Source: Luteimonas fraxinea
GTDB taxonomy: Bacteria > Pseudomonadota > Gammaproteobacteria > Xanthomonadales > Xanthomonadaceae
DNA length: 64,000 nucleotides
Assembly: GCF_021233355.1 (NCBI RefSeq)
Contig: NZ_CP089507.1
Location: forward strand, 3,845,001 to 3,909,000
Direction of reading: 5' to 3'
Position numbers and translations under genes: made by a program. Below, one piece after another: positions 33,344 to 44,397 of the stretch; within the stretch, counting starts at the first letter, position 1; the number at the start of each line of letters is the position of its first letter. The notes below the pieces were generated by a model that was given only the letters and a program-made list of their open reading frames with translations, had not been told where the DNA came from and made no database searches.

Positions 33344-35193
33344 TCGACCACCTGCACTTCGCGGAACATGCCCGCTTCCATGTGGTACAGCAGATGGCAG
33401 TGATAGGCCCAGCGCCCGAGCGCGTCGGCGCGCACGCGATAGCTGCGTTTCGCACCGGGCGGCATGTCCATGGTGTGTTTGCGCAACTGGAAGTTGCCTT
33501 GTGCGTCTTCGACATCGCTCCACATGCCGTGCAGATGGATCGGGTGCGTCATCATCGTGTCGTTGACCAGCACCACGCGCAGCCGCTCGCCGTAGTTGAG
33601 CCTTAGAGGTTCCGCATCAGCGAACTTGATGCCGTCGAACGACCACGCGAACTTTTCCATGTGGCCGGTCAGATGCAGCTCGATCTCACGCCCGGGCGAG
33701 CGGCCGTCGGGATCATCGAACAGGCTGCGCATCATCCCGTAGGTCAGCACGGTGCGGCCGTTGTCGCGCAGGCCGATGCCCGGATCGTCGAGCCGGTGCG
33801 TCGGCGCCATCGTCTGCATGTCGACCAGCGGATTGCTGCGTTCGCTGTCGGGATGCGTCTGCATTGCGCCGGCGCCGTGATCGCCCTGCTCCATCGACGC
33901 ATGATCAATCGAGGCGTGCTCCATTGAAGCGTGGTCCATTAAAGCGTGATCCGCGGCATGTCCCATCGCCGCGTAATCGATTGCACGCCCCTGCCCCGCG
34001 CCGTGCCCGGCATGACCACCACCGTGCATGCCGCCGTGGCCCATGTCGTCCATCGTCAGGATCGGTCTCGCATCGACATCGGGTACCGGTGCGCGCAGGC
34101 CTTCGCGGACGCCAAGCGTGCCGCTGACGAAACCGGTGCGGCCCATGTCCTGGGCGAAGATCGTGTAGGCGTCCTGCCCCGACGGCTCGACGATCACGTC
34201 GAAGGTTTCGGCCACGGCGATGCGGAACTCGTCGACGCTGACCGGATGCACGTACTGGCCGTCGGCCGCCACGACCGTCATCTTCAAGCCCGGAATGCGC
34301 ACGTCGAAATACGTCATCGCCGAGCCGTTGATGAAACGCAGGCGGATCTTCTCGCCGCTGCGGAATAGCGCGGTCCAGTTGCCCGGCGAGGTCGTGCCGT
34401 TCATCAGATAGGTGTAGGTGTGCGCGTTGACGTCGGAGATGTCGGTCGGCGTCATCCGCATCTGGCCCCAACCGCGGCGCTCGGCCATCGTGGCCCGCAG
34501 GCCATCCTCGCGCGCGTCGCGGATGAAGTCGCCGAGCGTGCGCTTGTAATAGTTGTCGTGCTCGGCCATCTTTTTCAGCCGCGCGAACAGCGCCTGTGGC
34601 GGCAGATCGGTCCAGTCGGTCAACAGCACGACGTAGTCGCGATCGAACGCGAACGGCTCCGGCTCGATCGGATCGATGATCAGCGCGCCGTACATGCCGG
34701 CCTGTTCCTGGAAACCGGAATGGCTGTGGTACCAGTAGGTGCCGCCCTGGCGCACGTCGAAGCGGTACTGGAAGGTCTCGCCGCGGTGGATGCCGTCGAA
34801 ACTCAGGCCCGGCACACCATCCATGTTCGAAGGCAGCAGGATGCCGTGCCAGTGGATCGAGGTCATGTCGCCGTAGATCGAACCGGCGGGCAGCGCGTTG
34901 TGCACGCGCATGTCGACGGTCGTGCCTTCGCGCCAGCGCAGGATCGGCGCCGGTAGTGAACCGTTGATCGTGGCTGCGGGTCGCGTGCGGCCGGTGAAGT
35001 TGACGAGGGTCTCGCCGACGACGAGGTCGAAATCGGTGCCGGCGAGCACGCGGCTCGTCGGCGATTGCAGCGCCCAGCTGGCGCGTGGCCACAGGCCCGC
35101 ACCGGCGGCGGCAATGCCACCCAGCGCGAGGCCCTGCACGAAACGACGGCGCGACGGCGCGACGGCATCGTCCGTGGGAATTCGAAATGTCAT
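33340..35193 (-). CDS. copA: Periplasmic multicopper oxidase CopA
   Basis: 617 residues with a Tat signal (SRRRFVQGLALGG). Cupredoxin domains carry the copper ligand motifs IHWHGILLPSNMDG, YWYHSHSGFQEQ, HPIHLHGMW and HCHLLYHMEAGM, so type 1 and trinuclear copper centres are complete. A Met/His-rich insert (about residues 381-445) contains repeats of the form DHASMEHASI, which should bind extra Cu(I). CopA oxidises Cu(I) and stores copper in the periplasm. Coupled to copB by a 4-bp overlap and preceded by copL after 69 bp. Confidence 0.95.
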   Translation of the reverse strand: MTFRIPTDDAVAPSRRRFVQGLALGGIAAAGAGLWPRASWALQSPTSRVLAGTDFDLVVGETLVNFTGRTRPAATINGSLPAPILRWREGTTVDMRVHNALPAGSIYGDMTSIHWHGILLPSNMDGVPGLSFDGIHRGETFQYRFDVRQGGTYWYHSHSGFQEQAGMYGALIIDPIEPEPFAFDRDYVVLLTDWTDLPPQALFARLKKMAEHDNYYKRTLGDFIRDAREDGLRATMAERRGWGQMRMTPTDISDVNAHTYTYLMNGTTSPGNWTALFRSGEKIRLRFINGSAMTYFDVRIPGLKMTVVAADGQYVHPVSVDEFRIAVAETFDVIVEPSGQDAYTIFAQDMGRTGFVSGTLGVREGLRAPVPDVDARPILTMDDMGHGGMHGGGHAGHGAGQGRAIDYAAMGHAADHALMDHASMEHASIDHASMEQGDHGAGAMQTHPDSERSNPLVDMQTMAPTHRLDDPGIGLRDNGRTVLTYGMMRSLFDDPDGRSPGREIELHLTGHMEKFAWSFDGIKFADAEPLRLNYGERLRVVLVNDTMMTHPIHLHGMWSDVEDAQGNFQLRKHTMDMPPGAKRSYRVRADALGRWAYHCHLLYHMEAGMFREVQVVE

Positions 35194-35262
35194 GTCTGCT
35201 CCAGATCGGAAACCGGGTCGCGAGGCGACCCATGCCCTGCCCCTGTCGAGGCAGCGATGCGA

Positions 35263-35646
35263 TCAGGCGCGAAGAATCGGAGGTCGGACGGGATCGTCGA
35301 GATGCGGCGCGGCGCGATCTTCGGGCACATGCGCGACGACGACCGTGCTGCCACTGGAAGCGCCGACACGCGGCACCACCGGCAACACGCTGCCGCAGCC
35401 GTGCAAACATAGACAGTCGCCACCGTCGCAACAGCTGTCGGGTGCCGGGGAGTTCTGATCGTGCGCGTCGCCTTCGACGGCGTCGGAGGCCATCGAATGA
35501 CACGGCGGCGGCGTCTCGGAGGCCGAATGTGCAGCGTGCGACATCGCTGGCGCAGGCCCCGCAGCTGCGAACGCAGCGCCCACGCCGTCGAATGCCAGCA
35601 GGACGGCGAGCAGCAGATGCAACAGCACGAGCGCGGAAGAACGCAT
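35263..35646 (-). CDS. copL: CopL family metal-binding regulatory protein
   Basis: 127 residues. A signal-like N-terminus (ALVLLHLLLAVLLAFDG) is followed by His/Met/Cys-rich sequence (MSHAAHSASETPPPCHSMAS) and the C-terminal cluster DSCCDGGDCLCLHGCG that defines CopL. In Xanthomonas, copL lies directly before copAB and is needed for copper-induced expression of the operon. The same order is seen here. How it senses copper is not settled. Confidence 0.88.
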   Translation of the reverse strand: MRSSALVLLHLLLAVLLAFDGVGAAFAAAGPAPAMSHAAHSASETPPPCHSMASDAVEGDAHDQNSPAPDSCCDGGDCLCLHGCGSVLPVVPRVGASSGSTVVVAHVPEDRAAPHLDDPVRPPILRA

Positions 35647-35717
35647 GCCGCGAGTATACGTCGACGCGCAAATGCGCCCGCATTACGCGAGCCGACGAAC
35701 AGATCGCACATAGCAGA

Positions 35718-35743
35718 ACGGGCAGCCCTTGCGAGCTGCCCGT
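35718..35743 (-). terminator. Hairpin after the tRNA pair
   Basis: Nine-bp perfect stem ACGGGCAGC / GCTGCCCGT with an 8-base loop, 13 bp beyond the tRNA-Glu 3' end. On the minus strand it is followed by TTCTGCTATG, only weakly T-rich, so it may act as a processing barrier as well as a terminator. It also faces the copL promoter region. Confidence 0.55.
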
Positions 35744-35755
35744 CTGTTTGTAAAG

Positions 35756-35831
35756 TGGCGTCCCCACGGGGATTCGAACCCCGGTGTCCACCGTGAAAGG
35801 GTGGTGTCCTAGGCCTCTAGACGATGGGGAC
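35756..35831 (-). tRNA. tRNA-Glu (anticodon TTC)
   Basis: 76 nt including an encoded CCA. Acceptor GTCCCC pairs with GGGGAC, the T arm carries GGTTCGAATCC, and the anticodon loop reads CTTTCAC. It lies 51 bp downstream of tRNA-Ala on the same strand and is probably processed from the same precursor. Confidence 0.97.
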
Positions 35832-35882
35832 GCAGAAACCTGCATCATTCTATCGATCGGCCTTTGATCGACAGACAAATTG

Positions 35883-35958
35883 TGGTGGAGCCAGGCGGGA
35901 TCGAACCGCCGACCTCCTGCATGCCATGCAGGCGCTCTCCCAGCTGAGCTATGGCCCC
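35883..35958 (-). tRNA. tRNA-Ala (anticodon GGC)
   Basis: 76 nt including CCA. Acceptor GGGGCCA pairs with TGGCTCC, the D arm has TAGCTCAGCTGGGAGAGC, the anticodon loop reads ATGGCAT and the T loop GGTTCGATCC. First of a two-tRNA unit on the minus strand. Confidence 0.97.
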
Positions 35959-35975
35959 ACGTTTGGGAGCGCGAA

Positions 35976-36004
35976 ATTGTAGTGTTCCGTATCGGCAACG
36001 TCAA
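35976..36004 (-). promoter_or_regulatory. Sigma-70 promoter of the tRNA-Ala/tRNA-Glu unit
   Basis: On the minus strand TTGACG (36004-35999), a 17-base spacer and TACAAT (35981-35976). This is a near-consensus sigma-70 promoter, with GCGC just downstream as in stringently controlled tRNA promoters. Transcription would begin about 10 bases before the tRNA-Ala 5' end at 35958. Confidence 0.8.
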
Positions 36005-36053
36005 CAGAATTTCGCACTTCCTTCGTTCGCTTCGATTCGTTCCGGAGAACGTC

Positions 36054-36563
36054 TCAGCCGGTGGCGCCGGCCTTGCTGCGATCGAGCCGCGCATCATCCG
36101 GATTTGGACCCAGAGTTGCAAGCCCATGTCCCTGATCGTCGAGATACTGCAGCCACTTGCCGAGAAATGTGTTCATGCGCAGGCGGTGATCCACCACTTC
36201 GTCCGGCGGTGGAAACATGCCGATCACGTCCTGCCAGCGGCGGCCGACATAGCAATGCGTGGCCTCGACCTGCCCCGCATCGCGATACAGGCGCAGATGC
36301 GCGGATGGGTCCGGTTGGCCGGTCACCGGATCGAGCATCGCGTAGCTCAGGCGCAGCTCCGTCGTGTAGGGATGCTGCTCGACGACATCCAGCAGCACCG
36401 TCAGCGCGCCGGGCACATCGGAGCGATAGCGGCCGGGTGCGAGGCTCGCGGGATCGAACAGGCGCACCAGGCGCTCATGGTTCTCCGCGTACAGCGCCAT
36501 CAGCCAGCCGAAGCGCCCCATCGAGGGCACGCGCGGGCGGCGGCGGGTCAGGACTTTTTCCAT
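36054..36563 (-). CDS. DUF1249 family protein
   Basis: 169 residues, soluble. GWLMALYAENHERLVRLFDP and DVVEQHPYTTELRLSYAML, then DPSAHLRLYRDAGQVEATHCY, follow the DUF1249 (YqiB-like) pattern. The family is widespread in gammaproteobacteria, often near nudF and cpdA; its role is unknown. It stands alone here, upstream of the tRNA unit on the same strand. Confidence 0.82.
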   Translation of the reverse strand: MEKVLTRRRPRVPSMGRFGWLMALYAENHERLVRLFDPASLAPGRYRSDVPGALTVLLDVVEQHPYTTELRLSYAMLDPVTGQPDPSAHLRLYRDAGQVEATHCYVGRRWQDVIGMFPPPDEVVDHRLRMNTFLGKWLQYLDDQGHGLATLGPNPDDARLDRSKAGATG

Positions 36564-36663
36564 GGATCGATGCTACATCCGCGGCGATGAATCCGTCAGG
36601 ATCGAACGACGGCGTGCGGGATGGGGTTCCGGGTCCGCCATCCCCATCTCCGGAACGACGTCC

Positions 36664-37485
36664 TCAGTACATGACGCGCTCGATGCCAAGGGTCGACAGA
36701 ACCTTGCTGGAGATCTCCTCGATCGAGGTGTGCGTGGTGCTCAGAGAGGGCATGCGCTCGGCGCGGAACAGGGCCTCGGCGGCGCCCACTTCGTGCTTGC
36801 AGGTTTCCAGCTTCGCGTAGCGCGAATTGGGTCGGCGTTCCTGGCGGATCTGCGCCAGACGCACCGGATCGATCGTCAGCCCGAACAGCTTGGCGCGATG
36901 CGCGCGCAGCCGCGGCGGCAGGCGATCGTGTTCGAGGTCTTCCTCGGTCAGCGGATAGTTCGCCGCGCGCACGCCGTGATGCAGTGCCAGATACACGCAG
37001 GTCGGCGTCTTGCCCGCACGCGACACCGCGACCAGGATCACGTCGGCCTCGTCGTAGTTGGTCGCCATACCATCGTCGTGGGTCAGCGCGAAGTTCATCG
37101 CGTTGATGCGGCGGTGGTAGGTCTCGAAATCGACCATGCCGTGCGCCCGGCCGACGCGTGATTCACGCGTCTCCAGCAGTTCGCGCTCCAGTGGCTCGAT
37201 GAACGGCGCGAACACATCGAGCACCAGCGCCCCGCTCTCCCCGAGCACCAGTGCCAGGCCGGTGTCGACGCAGGAGCTGATGACGATCGGACGCACGCCC
37301 ATCGCCTCGCCGCGGGCGCGGATCAATCCCGCGACTTCGCGCGCGCGCGCCTCGTTGTCGACGAACGGGATCCGGTTGGTGCTGAACTGGGTGCCGCTGA
37401 ACTGGGTGAGCAGGCTGTGGCCGATGGTTTCGGCGGTGATGCCCGTGCCGTCGGACACGTAGAACACCGGGCGGGGACTGGACAT
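36664..37485 (-). CDS. ppsR: Phosphoenolpyruvate synthase regulatory protein PpsR
   Basis: 273 residues of the DUF299 family, a bifunctional kinase/pyrophosphorylase. [19 protein letters not shown] is the N-terminal signature and [18 protein letters not shown] the P-loop-like nucleotide site. It inactivates PEP synthase by ADP-dependent phosphorylation of a threonine next to the catalytic histidine and reactivates it with phosphate. ATG 37485 has CGGAG upstream. It is divergent from ppsA, its target. Confidence 0.94.
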   Translation of the reverse strand: MSSPRPVFYVSDGTGITAETIGHSLLTQFSGTQFSTNRIPFVDNEARAREVAGLIRARGEAMGVRPIVISSCVDTGLALVLGESGALVLDVFAPFIEPLERELLETRESRVGRAHGMVDFETYHRRINAMNFALTHDDGMATNYDEADVILVAVSRAGKTPTCVYLALHHGVRAANYPLTEEDLEHDRLPPRLRAHRAKLFGLTIDPVRLAQIRQERRPNSRYAKLETCKHEVGAAEALFRAERMPSLSTTHTSIEEISSKVLSTLGIERVMY

Positions 37486-37598
37486 GCGGACTCCGGAAGT
37501 CACGGATGAGCGCCGCGGCGCCCGGGAGGGCTAAAATAGCCGTTCGATGCCGGGCTTGCCCGACCTCCTTCTCGATCAACGCGACACGGAGTCTCACC

Positions 37599-39977
<2,379 letters not shown>

Positions 39978-39999
39978 TGCGCAGCGACAGCGTTGAAAC

Positions 40000-40034
40000 G
40001 CAGAACGCCCGGACTTGATGCCCGGGCGTTCTGC
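40000..40034. terminator. Strong hairpin between ppsA and orn
   Basis: A 13-bp perfect stem (GCAGAACGCCCGG with its complement, 40000-40012 and 40022-40034) around a 9-base loop, placed between two convergent genes. It lacks a clear T-run on either strand. Confidence 0.6.
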
Positions 40035-40081
40035 TGTGTGGCGTCGGTCGGCAGCGGGTGCTGCGGCCGCGGAACCGCGCG

Positions 40082-40645
40082 TCAGGGACTCGCAAGTGCG
40101 GCCATGTGCCGGCGATAGTGGCGCAGTTCGTCGATCGAATCGCGCACGTCGCTGAGCGCGGTGTGCGCCGAATGCTTGGTGAAACCCGACAGCACCTGCG
40201 GCGCCCAGCGGCGCGCGAGTTCCTTGATCGTGCTGACGTCGAGATTGCGGTAGTGGAAGAACTTCTCCAGCGCCGGCATCTGCCGGTGCAAGAAGCGGCG
40301 GTCCTGGCAGATCGAGTTGCCGCACATCGGCGACTTGCCCGGCTCGGCCCACAGCTGCAGGAATTCGAGCGTGCGCGCTTGCGCCTCGGCCAGTCCCACG
40401 CCCTGCTCCACCGAGCGCTGCCACAGGCCCGAACGGCGATGCTGGGTCCGGTTCCAGTCGTCCATCGCTTCCAGCACGTCGAGTGGCTGCACGATCGCCA
40501 GTTCCGGGCCTTCGGCGAGCACGTTGAGCTCGGCGTCGGTGACGATGGTGGCGATCTCGAGGATCTGGTCGTGGTCGGTATCCAGGCCGGTCATTTCCAG
40601 ATCGATCCAGATCAGCCGGCCCTCGATGGCCTTGTCGGCATTCAT
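40082..40645 (-). CDS. orn: Oligoribonuclease
   Basis: 187 residues, DEDDh exonuclease. [10 protein letters not shown] (Asp15, Glu17), [10 protein letters not shown] with the third acidic residue, and the C-terminal [11 protein letters not shown] with His and Asp complete the active site. It degrades RNA dinucleotides and the pGpG product of c-di-GMP breakdown. ATG 40645 begins the family-typical [17 protein letters not shown]. Convergent with ppsA. Confidence 0.96.
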   Translation of the reverse strand: MNADKAIEGRLIWIDLEMTGLDTDHDQILEIATIVTDAELNVLAEGPELAIVQPLDVLEAMDDWNRTQHRRSGLWQRSVEQGVGLAEAQARTLEFLQLWAEPGKSPMCGNSICQDRRFLHRQMPALEKFFHYRNLDVSTIKELARRWAPQVLSGFTKHSAHTALSDVRDSIDELRHYRRHMAALASP

Positions 40646-40727
40646 GCGTGCATTCGCCTTACGCGGAGTGACGGCGCATGATATCGCAGCCGTCGCTGCC
40701 GCCAGGTCCGCAGTGTTCCCTTCCCAG

Positions 40728-41213
40728 ATGTTGTCCAATCCCGCCTTGACGCACTACGCCATTCTCACCGCGATGCTCGCCCCGGCGTTCTTCCTGACCG
40801 CCACCGCCTCGCTGCTTGGATCCGCGAATGCACGGCTTGCGCGCGTCATCGACCGTACCCGTTCGCTGCTGCGCGACCTTGCCGACGACGAAGGCAACGA
40901 TGAAGAAGACCGTCGCATCCTCGAAACGCGGATCGCACTGCAGCGTCGCCGCAGCCGCATCATCCTGCGAGGCAGCCAGCTGCTGTATGTGGCGATCAGC
41001 TGCTTCGTCGGCACCAGCCTGACGGTCGCCGGCGATTCCTTCTTCGGCCACAAGTTCGAGCAGGCGCCGACGCTGCTGGCCTGCCTCGGCGTGCTGGCGA
41101 TGTTCGCAGCCAGTCTGCTGCTGGCACGCGAGGCGTCGATGGCCGTGCATGCGGTCAATGAGGAAATGGACGATGCGCACCGCAAGGCGAATCGGCGCAG
41201 TCCGTTGATTTGA
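40728..41213 (+). CDS. DUF2721 membrane protein
   Basis: 161 residues. Three hydrophobic helices (about 10-30, 85-105, 115-135) flank a charged cytoplasmic segment ([36 protein letters not shown]), the layout of DUF2721 proteins. The N-terminal [25 protein letters not shown] matches that family. Divergent from orn. Function unknown. Confidence 0.75.
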   Translation: MLSNPALTHYAILTAMLAPAFFLTATASLLGSANARLARVIDRTRSLLRDLADDEGNDEEDRRILETRIALQRRRSRIILRGSQLLYVAISCFVGTSLTVAGDSFFGHKFEQAPTLLACLGVLAMFAASLLLAREASMAVHAVNEEMDDAHRKANRRSPLI

Positions 41214-41225
41214 GCTTTGTGTTGT

Positions 41226-41265
41226 CCTTCTCTGGGAGAAGGTCCCCGACGGGCGGATGAGGGTG
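41226..41265 (-). repeat. REP-like repeat, diverged and inverted
   Basis: Hairpin CCTTCTC-TGG-GAGAAGG (41226-41242), then CCCCGACGGG and GGATGAGGGTG; read on the minus strand it has the same CACCCTCATCC...CTTCTCCC order as the other repeats. Followed on the plus strand by CTTTTTT, so it can also terminate the DUF2721 gene. Confidence 0.65.
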
Positions 41266-41295
41266 CTTTTTTAGGCATTGGCGGGTTGAGCCCTA

Positions 41296-41344
41296 GCCCT
41301 CACCCGAAGCGCTGCGCGCTTCGACCTCTCCCTGAGGGAGAGGT
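41296..41344 (+). repeat. REP-like repeat, two-hairpin type
   Basis: Begins GCCCTCACCC; hairpins GAAGCGC-TGC-GCGCTTC and CCTCTCCC-TGA-GGGAGAGG. Same layout as 13231-13279. With the inverted copy 30 bp upstream it forms a BIME-like pair between the DUF2721 gene and tadA. Confidence 0.75.
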
Positions 41345-41395
41345 GTTGATTGGCCACAATCCGAAAAAGAACGCGCGTTGATCTGGCGCGAGCGA

Positions 41396-41893
41396 TCAGC
41401 GCGGTGTCAGTCCGCGCTTGGCTCGGAAGTAGTTCGTCAGCATCGGTCCGGCGACATCGGCGCATACGCCGCCGGTGACTTCGATGCGATGGTTGTGGCG
41501 CGCGTCGCCCAGCACATCGAACACGCTGCCTGCGGCGCCGGTCTTGGGATCGAATGCGCCGAACACGACCCGCGCGACGCGCGCATGGATCATCGCCATC
41601 GCGCACATCGCACAGGGTTCGAGCGTCACGTATAGCGTGCAGCCGATGAGCCGGTGATTGCCGAGCGCAGCGCCGGCGCGACGCATCGCGACGATCTCCG
41701 CATGCGCGCTGGGATCATGCTCGGCGATGTTGCGGTTCCAGCCTTCGCCGATCACGGTGCCGTCCGCATCGACGACCAGCGCACCGACCGGAATCTCGTC
41801 GTCCTCGTGCATCGCGCGCTCGGCGAGGGCCAGTGCGCGTGTCATCCATACAGCGTCGGCATCTCCGGCGTTCGGTGTGAGCAGCAGCGACAT
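41396..41893 (-). CDS. tadA: tRNA-specific adenosine deaminase TadA
   Basis: 165 residues. The zinc site is HAEIVA (His64, Glu66 as proton shuttle) and PCAMCAMA (Cys94, Cys97). TadA converts A34 to inosine in tRNA-Arg(ACG). ATG 41893 starts MSLLLTPNAG; GTG or ATG further upstream would reach into the next gene. It starts 7 bp after the FMN reductase gene ends on the same strand. Confidence 0.92.
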   Translation of the reverse strand: MSLLLTPNAGDADAVWMTRALALAERAMHEDDEIPVGALVVDADGTVIGEGWNRNIAEHDPSAHAEIVAMRRAGAALGNHRLIGCTLYVTLEPCAMCAMAMIHARVARVVFGAFDPKTGAAGSVFDVLGDARHNHRIEVTGGVCADVAGPMLTNYFRAKRGLTPR

Positions 41894-41900
41894 CGAAACC

Positions 41901-42458
41901 TCAGCGCGTCTCACGGATGTGCGCGGCGAAGTCCTGCACGAACGTGCCGAGCTGCGCGCGTACCTTCTCGTCCTGCAGCGTGCCGTCCTCGTTGAAGGCC
42001 TGACCCGCGCGCGACACCAGCAGACGACCGCCGGCCCACTGCCGGCAACCGAGCGTGCGCAGCACTGGCAGCCATGCCGTCTGCGACAGGATCGTGCCGA
42101 AGCCGCCGAGCGATGCGCCGATCACCGCGACATGGCGGTCGCCGAACAGTGCGGGGATTCCGCTGCCGGGCCGCGACAGCCAGTCGATCGCGTTCTTGAA
42201 CACGCCCGGGATGCCGTTGTTGTATTCGGGTGTCACCAGCAACAGGCCATCGGCGGCGAGGATCTGCGCCTTCAAGGCCTCGACCGCGGCCGGAATGCCG
42301 TCACGCGCTTCGACGTCGCCGTCGTAGAGCGGAATGCCGTGCGGCGTGGCTGCGTCGATCGTGAGTTCGTCGGAAGCGAACGTCTGTGCAGCGCGCAGCA
42401 GGCCGGTGTTGTACGAGGCGGCGCGCAGGCTGCCTGAGATGCCGAGAAGTCTGACCAT
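41901..42458 (-). CDS. NADPH-dependent FMN reductase family protein
   Basis: 185 residues of flavodoxin-like fold. The phosphate loop GISGSLRAASYNTGLLRA and the flavin-binding TPEYNNGIPGVFKNAIDWLSR are typical of the ChrR/YieF/SsuE-like group of quinone, chromate or FMN reductases. Just upstream of tadA (7 bp), so probably co-transcribed. The true electron acceptor is unknown. Confidence 0.88.
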   Translation of the reverse strand: MVRLLGISGSLRAASYNTGLLRAAQTFASDELTIDAATPHGIPLYDGDVEARDGIPAAVEALKAQILAADGLLLVTPEYNNGIPGVFKNAIDWLSRPGSGIPALFGDRHVAVIGASLGGFGTILSQTAWLPVLRTLGCRQWAGGRLLVSRAGQAFNEDGTLQDEKVRAQLGTFVQDFAAHIRETR

Positions 42459-42538
42459 GTCGCAATCCGCCCGAGGCTGGCGGCACCGCGCCGCAGTTCG
42501 GCGGCGACTTTACCGCAGCCGCGATGGCGCGGCGTTGT

Positions 42539-44086
42539 TCAACGCGAATCGCGTCGCCACTGAGCGGCTTCCTCGCGGATCAATGCGCGCTCGGCTGCAT
42601 CGAGCCGTTCCAGGCTGCGTACCTGCTGTGCGGTGCGTGGATTGGCGGCCAGCAGCGCTTCGTGGCGCAGCATGAAATCCCAGTACAGGCGCGTGTACGG
42701 ACAGGCCTGCCGACCGGTGCGCTGCCCCGGATCGAACGGACATCGGCGGCAGTAACTACCCGCGCTCATGCGCTCGATGTAGCGACCGCTGGCGATGTAG
42801 GGCTTGCTGGACATCAGCCCGCCATCGGCGAACTGGCTCATGCCGAGCACGTTGGGCATCTCGACCCATTCCACCGCGTCGACGTACACGGCCAAAAACC
42901 AGCGGTGCACCTGCGCCGGCTCGACACCCAGCAGTTGCGCGTACAGACCGATGACCATCAGCCGCTGGATGTGGTGGGCGTAGCCGAGCGTCAACGTCTG
43001 CTGCAGCGCATCGGCCAGGCACGGCATCGGCGCATCACCGGTCCAGTAGAAGCCGGGCAGATCGCCAGTCGCCTGCAGCGCGTTTGATTCCGCGTAGCGC
43101 GGCATCTGCGTCCAGTAAACCCCGCGCACGTATTCGCGCCAGCCGAGGATCTGACGGATGTAGCCCTCGGCTGCCGCCAGCGTTGCCCTGCCCGCGCGCC
43201 ATACGGCTTCGACCGCGTCGACGACTTCGCGTGGCGCGAGCAGTTTGAGATTCAGCGCGGACGCGATCTGCGAATGCCAGAGCCAAGGCGCGTCCGGCCA
43301 CAGCGCGTCCTGCCAGCGGCCGAAGGCCGGCAGACGTTCTTCGACGAAGCGTTCGAGTGCGTGCAGCGCCTGCGCGCGGGTGACCGGCCACGCGAATCGA
43401 TCCAGTCCACCGGGATGATCGGCAAAACGCGTGCGCACGAGGTCGAGCACTTCGCGCGTGATCGCGTCCGGCTCGACGTGTGGCGGCGCGGGCACCACGC
43501 CCGGGCCCTGCGCGTCGAACGGCGCGCGGTTTTCTGTGTCAAAGTTCCAGCGCTCGCCTGCGGGGGTGTCGCCGTCCATCAGCACGTGATGCGTGCGGCG
43601 CATGTGGCGGTAGAAGGTTTCGAGCCGCAGTTCCGGCTGACCCCGCGCCCATGCAGCGAATACGCGCACGTCGCAGTAGAAGTGCGGGTCCGGCTCGATC
43701 ACCAGTTCGACACCTGCGGCCGAGGTCGCATCGCGGATTGCCTGCAGCACGCGCCAGTCGCCCGGGGCGGTCATCCTGACGGACTGCGGGCGCAGGCGTT
43801 CGACAGCTGACGCCAGTTCGGCACCAAGCGTGCCGCGATTGTCCGGGTCATCGAGCAGCCGGTAGTCGACCGTCCAGCCTTCGTGACATCGGTCCTGCGC
43901 GAAGTGCCGCATCGCACTCAGGAACAGCGCGGTCCGCATCTTCGTGGACCAGACGTGCGTGGACTCTTCGACGACTTCCGCCATCCACACGACATCATGC
44001 GTCGGATCGCAGCCATCGAAGACCGCCGCGGTCGGATCGAGCTGGTCGCCCAGCACGATAATGAGATGGCGGATCGGATCAGTCAT
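42539..44086 (-). CDS. Fe-S bacterial cryptochrome/photolyase (PhrB/CryB type)
   Basis: 515 residues. The N-terminal Rossmann domain (HLIIVLGDQLDPTAAVFDG) and the helical FAD domain (LGWREYVRGVYW, HHIQRLMVIGLYAQLLGV, EWVEMPNVLGMSQFADGG) match the deoxyribodipyrimidine photolyase-related family. The C-terminus has the cysteines for a [4Fe-4S] cluster (SYCRRCPFDPGQ, GRQACPYTRLYWDF). Members repair (6-4) photoproducts or act as photoreceptors. ATG 44086 overlaps the upstream DUF2256 gene by 8 bp. Confidence 0.9.
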   Translation of the reverse strand: MTDPIRHLIIVLGDQLDPTAAVFDGCDPTHDVVWMAEVVEESTHVWSTKMRTALFLSAMRHFAQDRCHEGWTVDYRLLDDPDNRGTLGAELASAVERLRPQSVRMTAPGDWRVLQAIRDATSAAGVELVIEPDPHFYCDVRVFAAWARGQPELRLETFYRHMRRTHHVLMDGDTPAGERWNFDTENRAPFDAQGPGVVPAPPHVEPDAITREVLDLVRTRFADHPGGLDRFAWPVTRAQALHALERFVEERLPAFGRWQDALWPDAPWLWHSQIASALNLKLLAPREVVDAVEAVWRAGRATLAAAEGYIRQILGWREYVRGVYWTQMPRYAESNALQATGDLPGFYWTGDAPMPCLADALQQTLTLGYAHHIQRLMVIGLYAQLLGVEPAQVHRWFLAVYVDAVEWVEMPNVLGMSQFADGGLMSSKPYIASGRYIERMSAGSYCRRCPFDPGQRTGRQACPYTRLYWDFMLRHEALLAANPRTAQQVRSLERLDAAERALIREEAAQWRRDSR

Positions 44087-44273
44087 CACGTGACGTATCG
44101 GGCGCGGCCGCAGCGCGCTTGTTGCGACGACAGCGCTCCGAGCAATAGCGCACCTCGTCCCAGGTCTTCGCCCATGCACGGCGCCAGGTCATCGTGCGTC
44201 CGCAGACCGCGCAGGGTTTGCTGGGCAGATAGGACTTGTTGCCGGCAAACTCGCCGTCGCGCTTGCGTGGCAT
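44079..44273 (-). CDS. Small DUF2256 zinc-ribbon protein
   Basis: 64 residues. Cysteine pairs KPCAVCGR and VRYCSERCRR form a likely zinc ribbon in a very basic protein, the DUF2256 pattern (MPRKRDGEFAGNKSYLPSKP). Such genes are often found beside photolyase genes, and here the stop overlaps the photolyase start by 8 bp, suggesting coupled translation and a shared role. Confidence 0.8.
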   Translation of the reverse strand: MPRKRDGEFAGNKSYLPSKPCAVCGRTMTWRRAWAKTWDEVRYCSERCRRNKRAAAAPDTSRDD

Positions 44274-44397
44274 CGCTACTCTGTCCTGTCCGTGCAACGC
44301 CGCGATGATCCGGATGTGCGTCGCAGGGCATGCGATCGGTCTGGTAGCAAACGCCCGATCTCCGCGACGCCGCCGCGAGTGGCCGGGCTGCGAACGC

